Assembly: GCA_027489195.1 (NCBI GenBank)
Contig: JAIYAG010000105.1
Coordinates: 1-9,286 of the forward strand
From: Burkholderiales bacterium
Lineage (GTDB): Bacteria; Pseudomonadota; Gammaproteobacteria; Burkholderiales; Burkholderiaceae_E
DNA length: 9,286 nucleotides
Direction of reading: 5' to 3'
The notes under the pieces were generated by a model. The model was not told the origin of the DNA, made no database searches, and worked only from the letters and a program-made list of their open reading frames with translations. Positions 1 through 5,211 of this stretch are shown here, one piece after another (the first letter of the stretch is position 1; each line of letters begins with the position of its first letter). Both the position numbers and the translations under genes were made by a program.

Positions 1-10
1 CCGAGGGACA

Positions 11-15
11 GGAGG
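11..15 (+). promoter_or_regulatory. Ribosome binding site of the cysteine-rich lipoprotein
   Basis: GGAGG lies six bases upstream of the ATG at 22, an ideal Shine-Dalgarno distance. It fixes the start of this small gene and is one of the best ribosome binding sites in the window. Confidence 0.75.
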
Positions 16-21
16 CCACGG

Positions 22-261
22 ATGTCGAGACTCGCGCTCATGACCGCTGCACTGGTGCTGCTCGGCGCCTGCAGCACCCCCATCACCTTCCAGGCGGATG
101 CGCCGGTCCCGCAGGGCGGCCTGCTGCCGGCCGGGCCGGGCGGCGCGATGTGTGTCGCCGAATCGCAGGCCTGCGACCGCACGCGCACCTGCTGCGACAG
201 CATGGTCTGTGCACCGAACGGCCGGCTGGGCATGCTCTGCCGGCGACCCTACCCCGGCTGA
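22..261 (+). CDS. Small cysteine-rich lipoprotein with knottin-like cysteine pattern
   Basis: A 79-residue predicted lipoprotein. The start is supported by a GGAGG ribosome binding site at 11-15, six bases before the ATG. A short n-region (M-S-R) and hydrophobic stretch lead to the lipobox L14-G-A-C17, so the mature chain should begin at lipidated Cys17. A Pro/Gly-rich linker (about residues 18-42) precedes a compact C-terminal module with six cysteines at 44, 51, 57, 58, 63 and 73. The spacing is C-x6-C-x5-CC-x4-C-x9-C, the C-C-CC-C-C order of inhibitor cystine knot (knottin) miniproteins. The cysteine order is seen directly; the knot fold is inference. I do not recognise a named family. The product should sit in the outer membrane or periplasm, where disulfides can form; dsbC is encoded at 8194-8991. 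No partner gene is evident, and what lies upstream is outside the window. Confidence 0.8.
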   Translation: MSRLALMTAALVLLGACSTPITFQADAPVPQGGLLPAGPGGAMCVAESQACDRTRTCCDSMVCAPNGRLGMLCRRPYPG

Positions 262-460
262 TCTCGGGCGGCGTCGCGGGACGCGGCGGGCGGTCGAGGC
301 CCGGGCGGCGCAGGCCGCGTCCTGGTGTCGGCACCGGGCACCACCGGTGGCCCGAGCCTGCCGAATGGCCGAGGCGGCGCACCGTTCGGCCCGCCCGGGA
401 TCGCCGGGCGAGCGGTCGCGCGGTACGTTGGACGCTCCTCGCGTCCTGTGCCCCGTCGCC

Positions 461-721
461 ATGCCCGCCCTCGCGCTGTCCGGATCGAACCCCTTCGCGG
501 TCAGCGCGGACGGCGTGGCGCCCGACGCCTTGCCGATCCACCTGAGCGCCGCCGCCGCCGCCGCCCTCGAAGCCATGCTGGGCGGGCGCCACGGCCACGT
601 CGGCACCGGCCACCTGCCGGCGCTCCGCGCGATGCCCGCCGAGGGGCGCCGCGATGCCGACCTGGCCGAGCTGATGGATGCGGCCGGCCGCGACGGCGGC
701 GTGTACGTGACCTTCCTGTAG
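461..721 (+). CDS. Hypothetical protein, 86 residues
   Basis: An unrecognised small protein. The case for coding is codon use: of the 86 sense codons only about four end in A or T, as expected of a real gene in this genome. The same frame loses that bias upstream of the chosen ATG. The protein has a Ser/Gly/Pro-containing start, an alanine run encoded by six consecutive GCC codons (548-565), a His/Gly-rich middle (about residues 44-51) and a C-terminal stretch ending V-Y-V-T-F-L. No signal peptide or membrane segment is visible, so it is probably cytoplasmic. There is no clear Shine-Dalgarno sequence before 461; an in-frame TTG at 428 is a weaker alternative start. It lies 199 bases after the lipoprotein gene and 169 before the CAP gene, all on the plus strand. 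Function unknown. Confidence 0.5.
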   Translation: MPALALSGSNPFAVSADGVAPDALPIHLSAAAAAALEAMLGGRHGHVGTGHLPALRAMPAEGRRDADLAELMDAAGRDGGVYVTFL

Positions 722-850
722 CGGCCGCCCCCGGACCCCCGCCCCGGTGAGCCCGCGCCGATGCGCGCGCGCTTCATCGGGGCCGCCCGCCGCGTGGGCC
801 CGACCGCCAGTCGGACACCCGCCCCGACACCGGGACAGAGGCTCCGAGCG

Positions 851-862
851 CACGCTAGCGTG
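851..862. promoter_or_regulatory. 12-bp perfect palindrome upstream of the CAP lipoprotein gene
   Basis: CACGCTAGCGTG is its own reverse complement and has no loop, so it looks more like a dimeric-protein site than a hairpin. It lies 28 bases before the ATG at 891, where an operator or promoter element would be expected. It contains CTAG, a tetramer generally uncommon in proteobacterial genomes. That it binds a regulator is inference. Confidence 0.35.
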
Positions 863-890
863 GCGACCGGATCGGTTCCGGAAGCGGACA

Positions 891-1496
891 ATGAGGCGCT
901 ACGTCGGGTCACGCAGGACAGCGGCAATGGCGGCGGTCGCGACGATGCTCGCGGCCTGCGGCGGCGGCGGTTCGGGCGAGAACTCGGCGATCAGCGCGGC
1001 CGAGACCCCGGCTGCGGCCCCCACGGCCCGCGCTGCGGCCGCCGACCCCGCCTCGATCGGCTCCACGGTCGACAAGGCCTTCTCGGACCGGATGCTCGAG
1101 CTGCTGAACGCCGCACGCTCGGTCGCCCGCAACTGCGGCGCCACCACCTTTCCTGCGGCCGGCCCCCTGGTCTGGAACACGCAGACCGAGCAGGCCGCGC
1201 GCGCGCAGGCCGAATACCTGCAGCAGAACAACCTCTTCAGCCACACCGGCGCGGGCGGCTCCTCGGTCGGCGAACGCCTGACCACCACCGGCTACGTCTG
1301 GTCGACCGTGGGCGAGAACATCGCCGCCGGCTACACCGACATGGCGGCGGTCGTGCAGGGCTGGGTCGACAGCCCGGGGCACTGCGTGAACGTGATGAAC
1401 GGCAACTTCGTCGACCTCGGCGTGGTGCTCGTTCCGGGCACCTCGTCGAACACCTACCGGACCTACTGGGGCATGGTGCTCGCGCGGCCGCGCTGA
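891..1496 (+). CDS. CAP/SCP (PR-1-like) domain lipoprotein
   Basis: A 201-residue secreted protein of the CAP (cysteine-rich secretory protein/antigen 5/PR-1) superfamily, YkwD-like bacterial type. The N-terminus M-R-R-Y has a hydrophobic run ending in lipobox L20-A-A-C23, followed by a Gly/Ala/Ser/Pro-rich linker to about residue 60. The CAP domain fills the rest: M-L-E-L-L-N-A-A-R near 68-76, F-S-H (His118), G-E-N-I-A (Glu142) and S-P-G-H-C (His164). Cys82 and Cys165 are at positions often paired as a disulfide in proteobacterial members. Gln106 occupies the place where most relatives have His in an A-x-A-H-A motif, so one residue of the usual cavity tetrad appears changed. Biochemical roles of bacterial CAP proteins are poorly defined. 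The start at 891 is chosen because it begins the signal peptide; GGAAGCGGA just upstream is a weak ribosome binding site. The gene converges on trpE. Confidence 0.88.
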   Translation: MRRYVGSRRTAAMAAVATMLAACGGGGSGENSAISAAETPAAAPTARAAAADPASIGSTVDKAFSDRMLELLNAARSVARNCGATTFPAAGPLVWNTQTEQAARAQAEYLQQNNLFSHTGAGGSSVGERLTTTGYVWSTVGENIAAGYTDMAAVVQGWVDSPGHCVNVMNGNFVDLGVVLVPGTSSNTYRTYWGMVLARPR

Positions 1497-1507
1497 GCGG
1501 GCCGCGC
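1482..1507. terminator. Hairpin between convergent CAP gene and trpE
   Basis: GCGCGGCC at 1482-1489 is exactly complementary to GGCCGCGC at 1500-1507, giving an 8-bp GC stem with a 10-base loop that holds the CAP gene stop codon. It lies 18 bases beyond the trpE stop on the other strand, so it could serve both genes. There is no T-run on either side, so intrinsic termination is uncertain. Confidence 0.35.
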
Positions 1508-1524
1508 TGCGCCGCACCGCGCCT

Positions 1525-3045
1525 TCAAAGTTCGCGCGTGAACCCTTCCTCGACGAGCTCGGCCGCCCGCAGCACCGCACGTGCCTTGACCTCGGTCTCC
1601 TGGAACTCGGCCTCGGGCACGGAGTCGTAGACGACGCCGGCGGCAGCCTGGACGTTCAGCATGCCGTCCTTGAGCACGCCGGTGCGGATCGCGATCGCGA
1701 CGTCCATCTCGCCCGACCACGACAGGTAGCCGCAGGCGCCGCCGTAGATGCCGCGCTTGACCGGCTCGATCTCGTCGATGATCTCCATCGCGCGGACCTT
1801 GGGCGCGCCGGTGAGCGTGCCGGCAGGAAAGGTCGCGCGCAGCACGTCGATCGCGTCGAGGCCGGGCACGAGCATGCCCTCGACGTTCGAGACGATGTGC
1901 TGCACGTGCGAGTACTTCTCGATGATCATGCGGTCGGTGACCTTCACGCTGCCGGTCTCGGCGATGCGCCCGATGTCGTTGCGCGCGAGGTCGATCAGCA
2001 TCAGGTGCTCGGCGCGCTCCTTCGGGTCGGCGAGCAGCTCGGCGGCGAGCGCATCGTCCTGCGCAGGCGTCAGGCCCCGCTTGCGCGTGCCCGCGATCGG
2101 CCGGATGGTGACCTTCGTGCCCCGCGTGGACACGCGACCCTCGGCGTCGGTGACCTCGACGGCCTCCTGGCGCACGAGGATCTCGGGCGAGGCGCCGATC
2201 ACCTGGAAGCCGCCGAAGTCGTAGTAGTACATGTACGGCGACGGGTTGATCGAGCGCAGCGCGCGGTACAGCGACAGCGGCGAGTGCACGAAGGGCTTCC
2301 TCAGGCACTGGCCGATCTGCACCTGCATGACGTCGCCCGCGACGATGTAGTCCTTGGCGCGCGCGACCGCGGCGATGTAGTCGTCATGCGCGAACTCGCG
2401 GCGGATCTCGCCCTCGGGCAGCGCCTTGTCCTCGGGCTCGACCGCCGGCTGCGCCAGGCGCGCCTGCAGCTCGCGGAGCCGACGCCGGGCCCGGGCGAAC
2501 GCGTCGGGCTGCGACGGGTCGGCATAGACGAGCAGGTAGAGCTTGCCGCGCAGGTTGTCGACGATGGCGAGCTCGTCGACCAGCAGCATCAGCACGTCGG
2601 GGGTGCCGATCGGATCGGGCTTGCGCGAGGGGCCGAGCCGCGGCTCGACGAAGCGCACGACGTCGTAGCCGAAGTAGCCGGCGAGGCCGCCCGGAAACCT
2701 CGGCAGGCCGGGTCGCAGGGCGACCTTGAAGCGCGCGTGGAAGGCTCGGACGAACTCGAGGGGATCGCCGGTGTGCGTCTCGACGACGACGCCGTCGCGC
2801 ACGACCTCGATCGCGTCGCCGTTTGCACGCAGCAGGGTGCGAGCCGGCAGCCCGATGAACGAATAGCGCCCGAAGCGCTCGCCGCCGACGACCGACTCGA
2901 GCAGAAAGCTGTTGGCGCGCTTGCTGCGCTCGATGAGCTTGACGTACAGCGACAGCGGCGTGTCGAGGTCCGCCAGGCACTCGGCCAGCAGCGGGATCCG
3001 GTTGTAGCCCTGGGCGGCGAGCGCCCGGAATTCGATCTCGGTCAT
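1525..3045 (-). CDS. trpE: Anthranilate synthase component I
   Basis: A 506-residue, full-length TrpE. It makes anthranilate from chorismate, normally with ammonia from the TrpG glutaminase subunit, in the first committed step of tryptophan synthesis in the cytoplasm. The N-terminal half has L-L-E-S (48-51) followed by V-V-G-G-E-R-F-G-R-Y-S-F-I-G, the region that forms the tryptophan feedback site in the family. The C-terminal chorismate-binding domain shows I-G-A-S-P-E, H-I-V-S-N-V-E-G, P-A-G-T-L-T-G-A-P-K and G-G-A-C-G-Y. The ATG at 3045 has the ribosome binding site GAGAGGG (3050-3056). An overlapping ATG at 3049 is in another frame. The gene is last in the rpe-gph-trpE block but is separated from gph by 204 bases holding a candidate attenuator. 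trpG does not follow it: the next gene faces the opposite way. Feedback inhibition by Trp is expected from the family. Confidence 0.97.
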   Translation of the reverse strand: MTEIEFRALAAQGYNRIPLLAECLADLDTPLSLYVKLIERSKRANSFLLESVVGGERFGRYSFIGLPARTLLRANGDAIEVVRDGVVVETHTGDPLEFVRAFHARFKVALRPGLPRFPGGLAGYFGYDVVRFVEPRLGPSRKPDPIGTPDVLMLLVDELAIVDNLRGKLYLLVYADPSQPDAFARARRRLRELQARLAQPAVEPEDKALPEGEIRREFAHDDYIAAVARAKDYIVAGDVMQVQIGQCLRKPFVHSPLSLYRALRSINPSPYMYYYDFGGFQVIGASPEILVRQEAVEVTDAEGRVSTRGTKVTIRPIAGTRKRGLTPAQDDALAAELLADPKERAEHLMLIDLARNDIGRIAETGSVKVTDRMIIEKYSHVQHIVSNVEGMLVPGLDAIDVLRATFPAGTLTGAPKVRAMEIIDEIEPVKRGIYGGACGYLSWSGEMDVAIAIRTGVLKDGMLNVQAAAGVVYDSVPEAEFQETEVKARAVLRAAELVEEGFTREL

Positions 3046-3049
3046 GCAT

Positions 3050-3056
3050 CCCTCTC
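3050..3056 (-). promoter_or_regulatory. trpE ribosome binding site
   Basis: GAGAGGG on the minus strand, four bases from the trpE ATG. It begins six bases downstream of the 3063-3079 hairpin, so that structure could restrict ribosome access as well as, or instead of, acting on transcription. Confidence 0.6.
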
Positions 3057-3062
3057 GGGTCG

Positions 3063-3079
3063 GCCCGCGCGAAGCGGGC
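3063..3079 (-). terminator. Attenuator-like hairpin (3:4) before trpE
   Basis: On the minus strand GCCCGC (3079-3074) pairs with GCGGGC (3068-3063) around a five-base loop TTCGC. A second GCGGGC at 3101-3096 can pair with the same GCCCGC, so the two structures exclude each other, as in terminator/antiterminator pairs. A further hairpin, CCGCGC/GCGCGG (3114-3109 with 3103-3098), would hide the upstream copy. No U-tract follows. If the element works it may act by an imperfect terminator, by Rho, or on ribosome binding at 3050-3056. Confidence 0.45.
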
Positions 3080-3119
3080 GGTGGAACGATTCGTTGCCCG
3101 CGCGCGGTGCGCGGACGCA

Positions 3120-3147
3120 GGCGGCGCGGATCAGGTCCGGCGCCGCC
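3120..3147 (-). other. Leader hairpin (1:2) enclosing the leader-peptide stop
   Basis: On the minus strand GGCGGCGC (3147-3140) is fully complementary to GCGCCGCC (3127-3120). The stem extends inward by GGA/TCC past one bulged C, leaving a five-base loop CCTGA that contains the TGA of the leader ORF. The first stem base lies inside the second Trp codon (3148-3146). A ribosome paused there, or one finishing at the stop, would therefore disrupt this stem differently. It is among the strongest local stems seen in the window by eye; no folding energy was computed. Confidence 0.5.
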
Positions 3148-3199
3148 ACAGGCAGGACCGCCAGGTCCTGACGAAGACGAACTCGTTCGGGCGATGCAT
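3131..3199 (-). CDS. trpL: Candidate trp leader peptide (22 residues, two Trp)
   Basis: An ATG-initiated 22-codon ORF in the 204-base gap between gph and trpE, begin M-H-R-P-N-E-F and end L-W-R-R-R-T. It encodes Trp at codons 13 (3163-3161) and 18 (3148-3146). Its stop lies in the loop of a strong hairpin, and alternative hairpins follow before trpE. This is the arrangement of ribosome-mediated trp attenuators: a short peptide with Trp codons, then competing stems. Against it, the two Trp codons are not adjacent, there is no clear Shine-Dalgarno sequence before 3199, TGG codons are easy to obtain by chance in GC-rich DNA, and the last hairpin lacks a U-tract. The reading frame and codons are seen; the attenuator role is inference. 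The symbol trpL is given by position. Confidence 0.55.
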   Translation of the reverse strand: MHRPNEFVFVRTWRSCLWRRRT

Positions 3200-3249
3200 G
3201 GTCGTGTGGGCTGGGCTCGGCGATCGGTCGGGCGTCCGCCGGGGCCGCG

Positions 3250-3942
3250 TCAGGCGATCGGGTCGATCAGCGCCGCGGCCTCGAGGAGCGAATCGACTAT
3301 ACCATCCACGTCCAGCGACCGGACGTCGCGGCCCTCGTTGTAGCCGTAGGGCACGGCGAGCACGGCCATGCCGGCGGCGCGCGCGGCGAGCGCGTCGTTG
3401 ACCGAGTCGCCGATCGCGACCACCTCGCCGGGTGCGGCGCCCAGTGCGCGCGCGGCATGCCGCATCGGCGCGGGGTCGGGCTTCTTCAGCGGCAGCGCGT
3501 CGCCCCCGAGCACCAGTTCGAAGGCCTCGCGAAGGCCGCAGCGCTCGAGCAGCGGATCGGCGAAGGCCTGCGGCTTGTTGGTCACGCAGGCCAGCCTCAG
3601 GCCCTTGCCGCGCATCGCGGCCAGCCCCTCGTGCACGCCCTCGTAGGCGCGCGCGTGCAGACCGTTCGTCTCGCGGTAGTGGCGCAGGAACGCATGGTGG
3701 CCGCGCTCGTGCGTCGCGGCGTCGACCCGCGCGTCGAGCCCGCCTCCGAGGGCGCGATGCACCAGCACCTCGGCGCCCTTGCCGACGTAGGCGGCGACCA
3801 CCGACTCGGACAGCACCGGGCGGCCGAGCTCGGCGAGCATCAGGTTGACCGCCGCGGCCAGGTCGGCGGCGGTGTCGAGCAGCGTGCCGTCGAGGTCGAT
3901 GATCACGGCTCGCGCGCGCAGACGCGGCGCGCCCGCCGTCAT
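3250..3942 (-). CDS. gph: Phosphoglycolate phosphatase (HAD family)
   Basis: A 230-residue haloacid-dehalogenase-type phosphatase expected to hydrolyse 2-phosphoglycolate to glycolate in the cytoplasm. HAD motif I is D16-L-D18-G-T-L, with Asp16 as nucleophile and Asp18 as acid/base. Motif II is V-T-N-K (Thr121-Asn122-Lys123), motif III is K-K-P-D-P near 153-157, and motif IV is G-D-S-V-N-D (Asp178, Asp182). A helical cap domain fills about residues 25-95. This matches Gph length and motif order; other small HAD phosphatases share the motifs, but the place directly after rpe supports gph. The ATG at 3942 overlaps the rpe stop as ATGA (3939-3942), indicating translational coupling. The 3' end appears to contain a promoter for the trpE leader. 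Confidence 0.93.
   Translation of the reverse strand: MTAGAPRLRARAVIIDLDGTLLDTAADLAAAVNLMLAELGRPVLSESVVAAYVGKGAEVLVHRALGGGLDARVDAATHERGHHAFLRHYRETNGLHARAYEGVHEGLAAMRGKGLRLACVTNKPQAFADPLLERCGLREAFELVLGGDALPLKKPDPAPMRHAARALGAAPGEVVAIGDSVNDALAARAAGMAVLAVPYGYNEGRDVRSLDVDGIVDSLLEAAALIDPIA
3296..3304 (-). promoter_or_regulatory. Candidate extended -10 promoter for the trpE leader
   Basis: The minus strand reads TGGTATAGT, an extended -10 element (TGn plus TATAGT, five of six matches to TATAAT), inside the last codons of gph. No good -35 is visible at 16-18 bases, which fits an extended -10 type. Transcription would begin near 3289, about 90 bases before the candidate leader peptide. The match requires an ATA isoleucine codon in gph, a codon normally avoided in such GC-rich genomes. 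Confidence 0.4.
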
Positions 3943-4628
3943 CGCGAGGCGCCGGTCACCGCCGCGTCGCGCAGGCGCGAGATCACGCTGCGGTAGCCCC
4001 CGTCGGGGTCGGGCGAGCCGAACACCGCGGAACCGGCGACGAAGGTGTCGGCGCCGGCGGCTGCGATCGCGCCGATGTTGTCGACCTTCACGCCGCCATC
4101 GATCTCGAGCCAGATCGGGCGGCCGCCGGCGGCCACGTGCGCGTCGATGCGACGGCGCACCTCGCGCAGCTTCGGCAGCGAGGACTCGATGAAGCTCTGG
4201 CCGCCGTAGCCCGGATTGACCGACATCAGCAGCACCATGTCGAGCCGGTCCATGACGTGATCGAGCCAGGCGACCGGCGTGGCCGGGTTCAGCACCAGGC
4301 CCGCCCTGCAGCCGGCGTCGCGGATCGCCTGCAGCGTGCGGTCGACGTGGCGCGAGGCCTCGGGATGGAAGGTGATGAGGTCGGCGCCGGCGCGCGCGAA
4401 CTCGAGCGCGACGGCGTCGACCGGTTCCACCATCAGGTGCACGTCGATCGGGATCGTGACGTGAGGACGGATCGCCTTGCACACCATCGGGCCGATGGTG
4501 AGGTTCGGCACGTAGTGGTTGTCCATCACGTCGACATGGACGAGATCGGCGCCGCCGGCCTGCAGCGCGCGCACTTCCTCGCCCAGCCGCGCGAAGTCGG
4601 CCGACAGGATGCTGGGAGCGATCCTCAT
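3939..4628 (-). CDS. rpe: Ribulose-phosphate 3-epimerase
   Basis: A 229-residue TIM-barrel enzyme that interconverts D-ribulose 5-phosphate and D-xylulose 5-phosphate in the pentose phosphate (and, where present, Calvin) pathway. It begins with the family signature I-A-P-S-I-L-S-A-D-F. Metal and catalytic positions are intact: H31-V-D33, D-V-H64-L-M, and E-I-D177-G-G. The segment V-N-P-G-Y-G-G-Q-S-F (137-146) binds phosphate in relatives. The frame stays open upstream of 4628, but that extension would run into apaG on the other strand and lacks homology, so the ATG before R-I-A-P-S is preferred. It is first in rpe-gph and is divergent from apaG, with 61 bases between the starts. A minus-strand TACAAT at 4669-4674 is a reasonable -10. 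Confidence 0.97.
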   Translation of the reverse strand: MRIAPSILSADFARLGEEVRALQAGGADLVHVDVMDNHYVPNLTIGPMVCKAIRPHVTIPIDVHLMVEPVDAVALEFARAGADLITFHPEASRHVDRTLQAIRDAGCRAGLVLNPATPVAWLDHVMDRLDMVLLMSVNPGYGGQSFIESSLPKLREVRRRIDAHVAAGGRPIWLEIDGGVKVDNIGAIAAAGADTFVAGSAVFGSPDPDGGYRSVISRLRDAAVTGASR

Positions 4629-4650
4629 GGTCTTGTCCGGAGTCCGGTCG

Positions 4651-4666
4651 CGATTCACTAGAATCG
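4651..4666. promoter_or_regulatory. Inverted repeat in the rpe/apaG promoter region
   Basis: CGATTC-ACTA-GAATCG is a perfect 6-bp inverted repeat with a four-base centre, lying in the 61-base space between divergent rpe and apaG. It overlaps the plus-strand -10-like TAGAAT at 4659-4664. It is therefore a candidate operator able to affect one or both genes; no regulator is identified. Confidence 0.35.
4659..4664 (+). promoter_or_regulatory. Candidate -10 element of apaG
   Basis: TAGAAT matches TATAAT at five of six positions. It would place the transcript start near 4671, leaving a leader of about 19 bases that contains the GGGGAGA ribosome binding site (4676-4682). No convincing -35 was found at the usual distance; TTGTCC at 4633 is 20 bases away, too far for a standard promoter. 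Confidence 0.4.
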
Positions 4667-4668
4667 GG

Positions 4669-4674
4669 ATTGTA
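4669..4674 (-). promoter_or_regulatory. Candidate -10 element of rpe-gph
   Basis: TACAAT on the minus strand matches five of six -10 positions and lies 40 bases upstream of the rpe ATG. The -35 position falls at the start of apaG and is a poor match. It is back to back with the apaG element at 4659-4664, so the two transcription starts may overlap. Confidence 0.35.
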
Positions 4675-4689
4675 CGGGGAGAGCACAAC

Positions 4690-5073
4690 GTGGCCGCCGA
4701 GAAGAAGTACGCCGTCAAGATCGCATCGCAGAGCCGCTACCTGCCGGAGCAGTCCAACCCGGAGCAGGGGGTGTACGCGTTCTCGTACACCGTGACGATC
4801 ACCAATGCGGGCGACGTCCCGTCGCAGCTGATCAGCCGCCATTGGGTGATCGAGGACGGCAACGGGCGCACCAAGGAGGTCAGGGGGCTCGGCGTCGTGG
4901 GCCACCAGCCGCTGCTGCGGCCGGGCCAGTCGTTCGAGTACACCAGCGGCAGTCAGATCGACACGCCGTCGGGCCGCATGCACGGCAGCTACTTCTTCGT
5001 CGCCGAGGACGGGACGCGCTTCGATGCGCAGATCGCCGAGTTCGAGCTGTCGATGCCGCGCACGCTGCACTGA
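4690..5073 (+). CDS. apaG: ApaG domain protein
   Basis: A 127-residue protein that matches ApaG along its length (usual size about 125). The conserved core is I-S-R-H-W-V-I-E-D-G-N-G, G-L-G-V-V-G-H-Q-P-L-L-R-P-G and F-E-Y-T-S-G, ending in F-E-L-S-M-P. ApaG has an immunoglobulin-like beta-sandwich fold. Its role is unsettled in bacteria, where it is often named after its enterobacterial neighbour apaH and is sometimes linked to Co/Mg resistance phenotypes. The start is a GTG at 4690, seven bases after a good GGGGAGA ribosome binding site. The frame stays open upstream, but no family sequence lies there. It is divergent from rpe and on the same strand as mltA, with a small opposing gene and a hairpin between. 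Confidence 0.95.
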   Translation: MAAEKKYAVKIASQSRYLPEQSNPEQGVYAFSYTVTITNAGDVPSQLISRHWVIEDGNGRTKEVRGLGVVGHQPLLRPGQSFEYTSGSQIDTPSGRMHGSYFFVAEDGTRFDAQIAEFELSMPRTLH

Positions 5074-5089
5074 CGCCGGCACGCGCCGC

Positions 5090-5115
5090 GGCCCGGACGC
5101 GCTAGCATCCGGGCC
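5090..5115. terminator. Hairpin after apaG, shared with the small membrane peptide gene
   Basis: GGCCCGGA (5090-5097) is exactly complementary to TCCGGGCC (5108-5115), giving an 8-bp stem with a loop containing GCTAGC. It lies 17 bases past the apaG stop and 13 bases past the end of the minus-strand small gene, where a bidirectional terminator would be expected. The only T-rich tract (near 5127-5137) is more than 10 bases away, so it is not a canonical intrinsic terminator. Confidence 0.45.
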
Positions 5116-5127
5116 ACGTCGCGCGCT

Positions 5128-5211
5128 TCATTTCTTTCCGCGCATCGTCCACCAGACGATCAGCAGCACGAGGCTGAGCGCGACGCCGGCCTCCAGGTAG
5201 ATCACCCACAT
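5128..5211 (-). CDS. Small single-pass membrane protein, 27 residues
   Basis: A 27-residue ORF beginning M-W-V-I-Y-L-E, followed by a hydrophobic helix (A-G-V-A-L to I-V-W-W) and ending in basic residues R-G-K-K. This is a typical single membrane segment with a cytoplasmic basic tail. Its expression signals are good. AAGGGA (5224-5219 on the minus strand) lies seven bases before the ATG. A -10-like TATGAT (5242-5237) would start a transcript near 5230. Almost all codons end in G or C. The ATG overlaps the mltA ATG by two bases on the opposite strand, so its promoter and ribosome binding site are inside the mltA signal-peptide region. Function unknown. It resembles the small membrane proteins that often escape annotation; conservation could not be tested here. 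Confidence 0.6.
   Translation of the reverse strand: MWVIYLEAGVALSLVLLIVWWTMRGKK

Noticed and set aside
271..284. Small inverted repeat GCGTC-GCGG-GACGC after the first lipoprotein gene
   Set aside because: A five-bp stem without a T-run is expected by chance in such GC-rich DNA.
262..460. Spacer between the lipoprotein gene and the hypothetical gene
   Set aside because: No ORF with good codon use, no promoter-like element and no RNA gene could be supported; GACGC-TCCTC-GCGTC at 431-445 is too short to call.
83..853. Long minus-strand open frame opposite the first two plus-strand genes
   Set aside because: Arg/Gly/Pro-rich translation with no family resemblance; it is the GC-rich shadow of the plus-strand genes.
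722..890. Possible further gene or RNA before the CAP gene
   Set aside because: In-frame extension of the CAP frame to 747 lacks a signal-peptide-like N-terminus; apart from the palindrome at 851-862 nothing is supported.
4519..4689. N-terminal extension of apaG from an upstream ATG
   Set aside because: It lies over rpe and adds non-homologous residues; GTG at 4690 has a well placed GGGGAGA.
4629..4718. N-terminal extension of rpe
   Set aside because: It would overlap the apaG start and has no family sequence; M-R-I-A-P-S at 4628 is the normal start.
3943..5082. Open frame continuing upstream of gph through rpe and apaG
   Set aside because: The gph homology begins at 3942; the extension is Arg-rich and covers two well supported genes.
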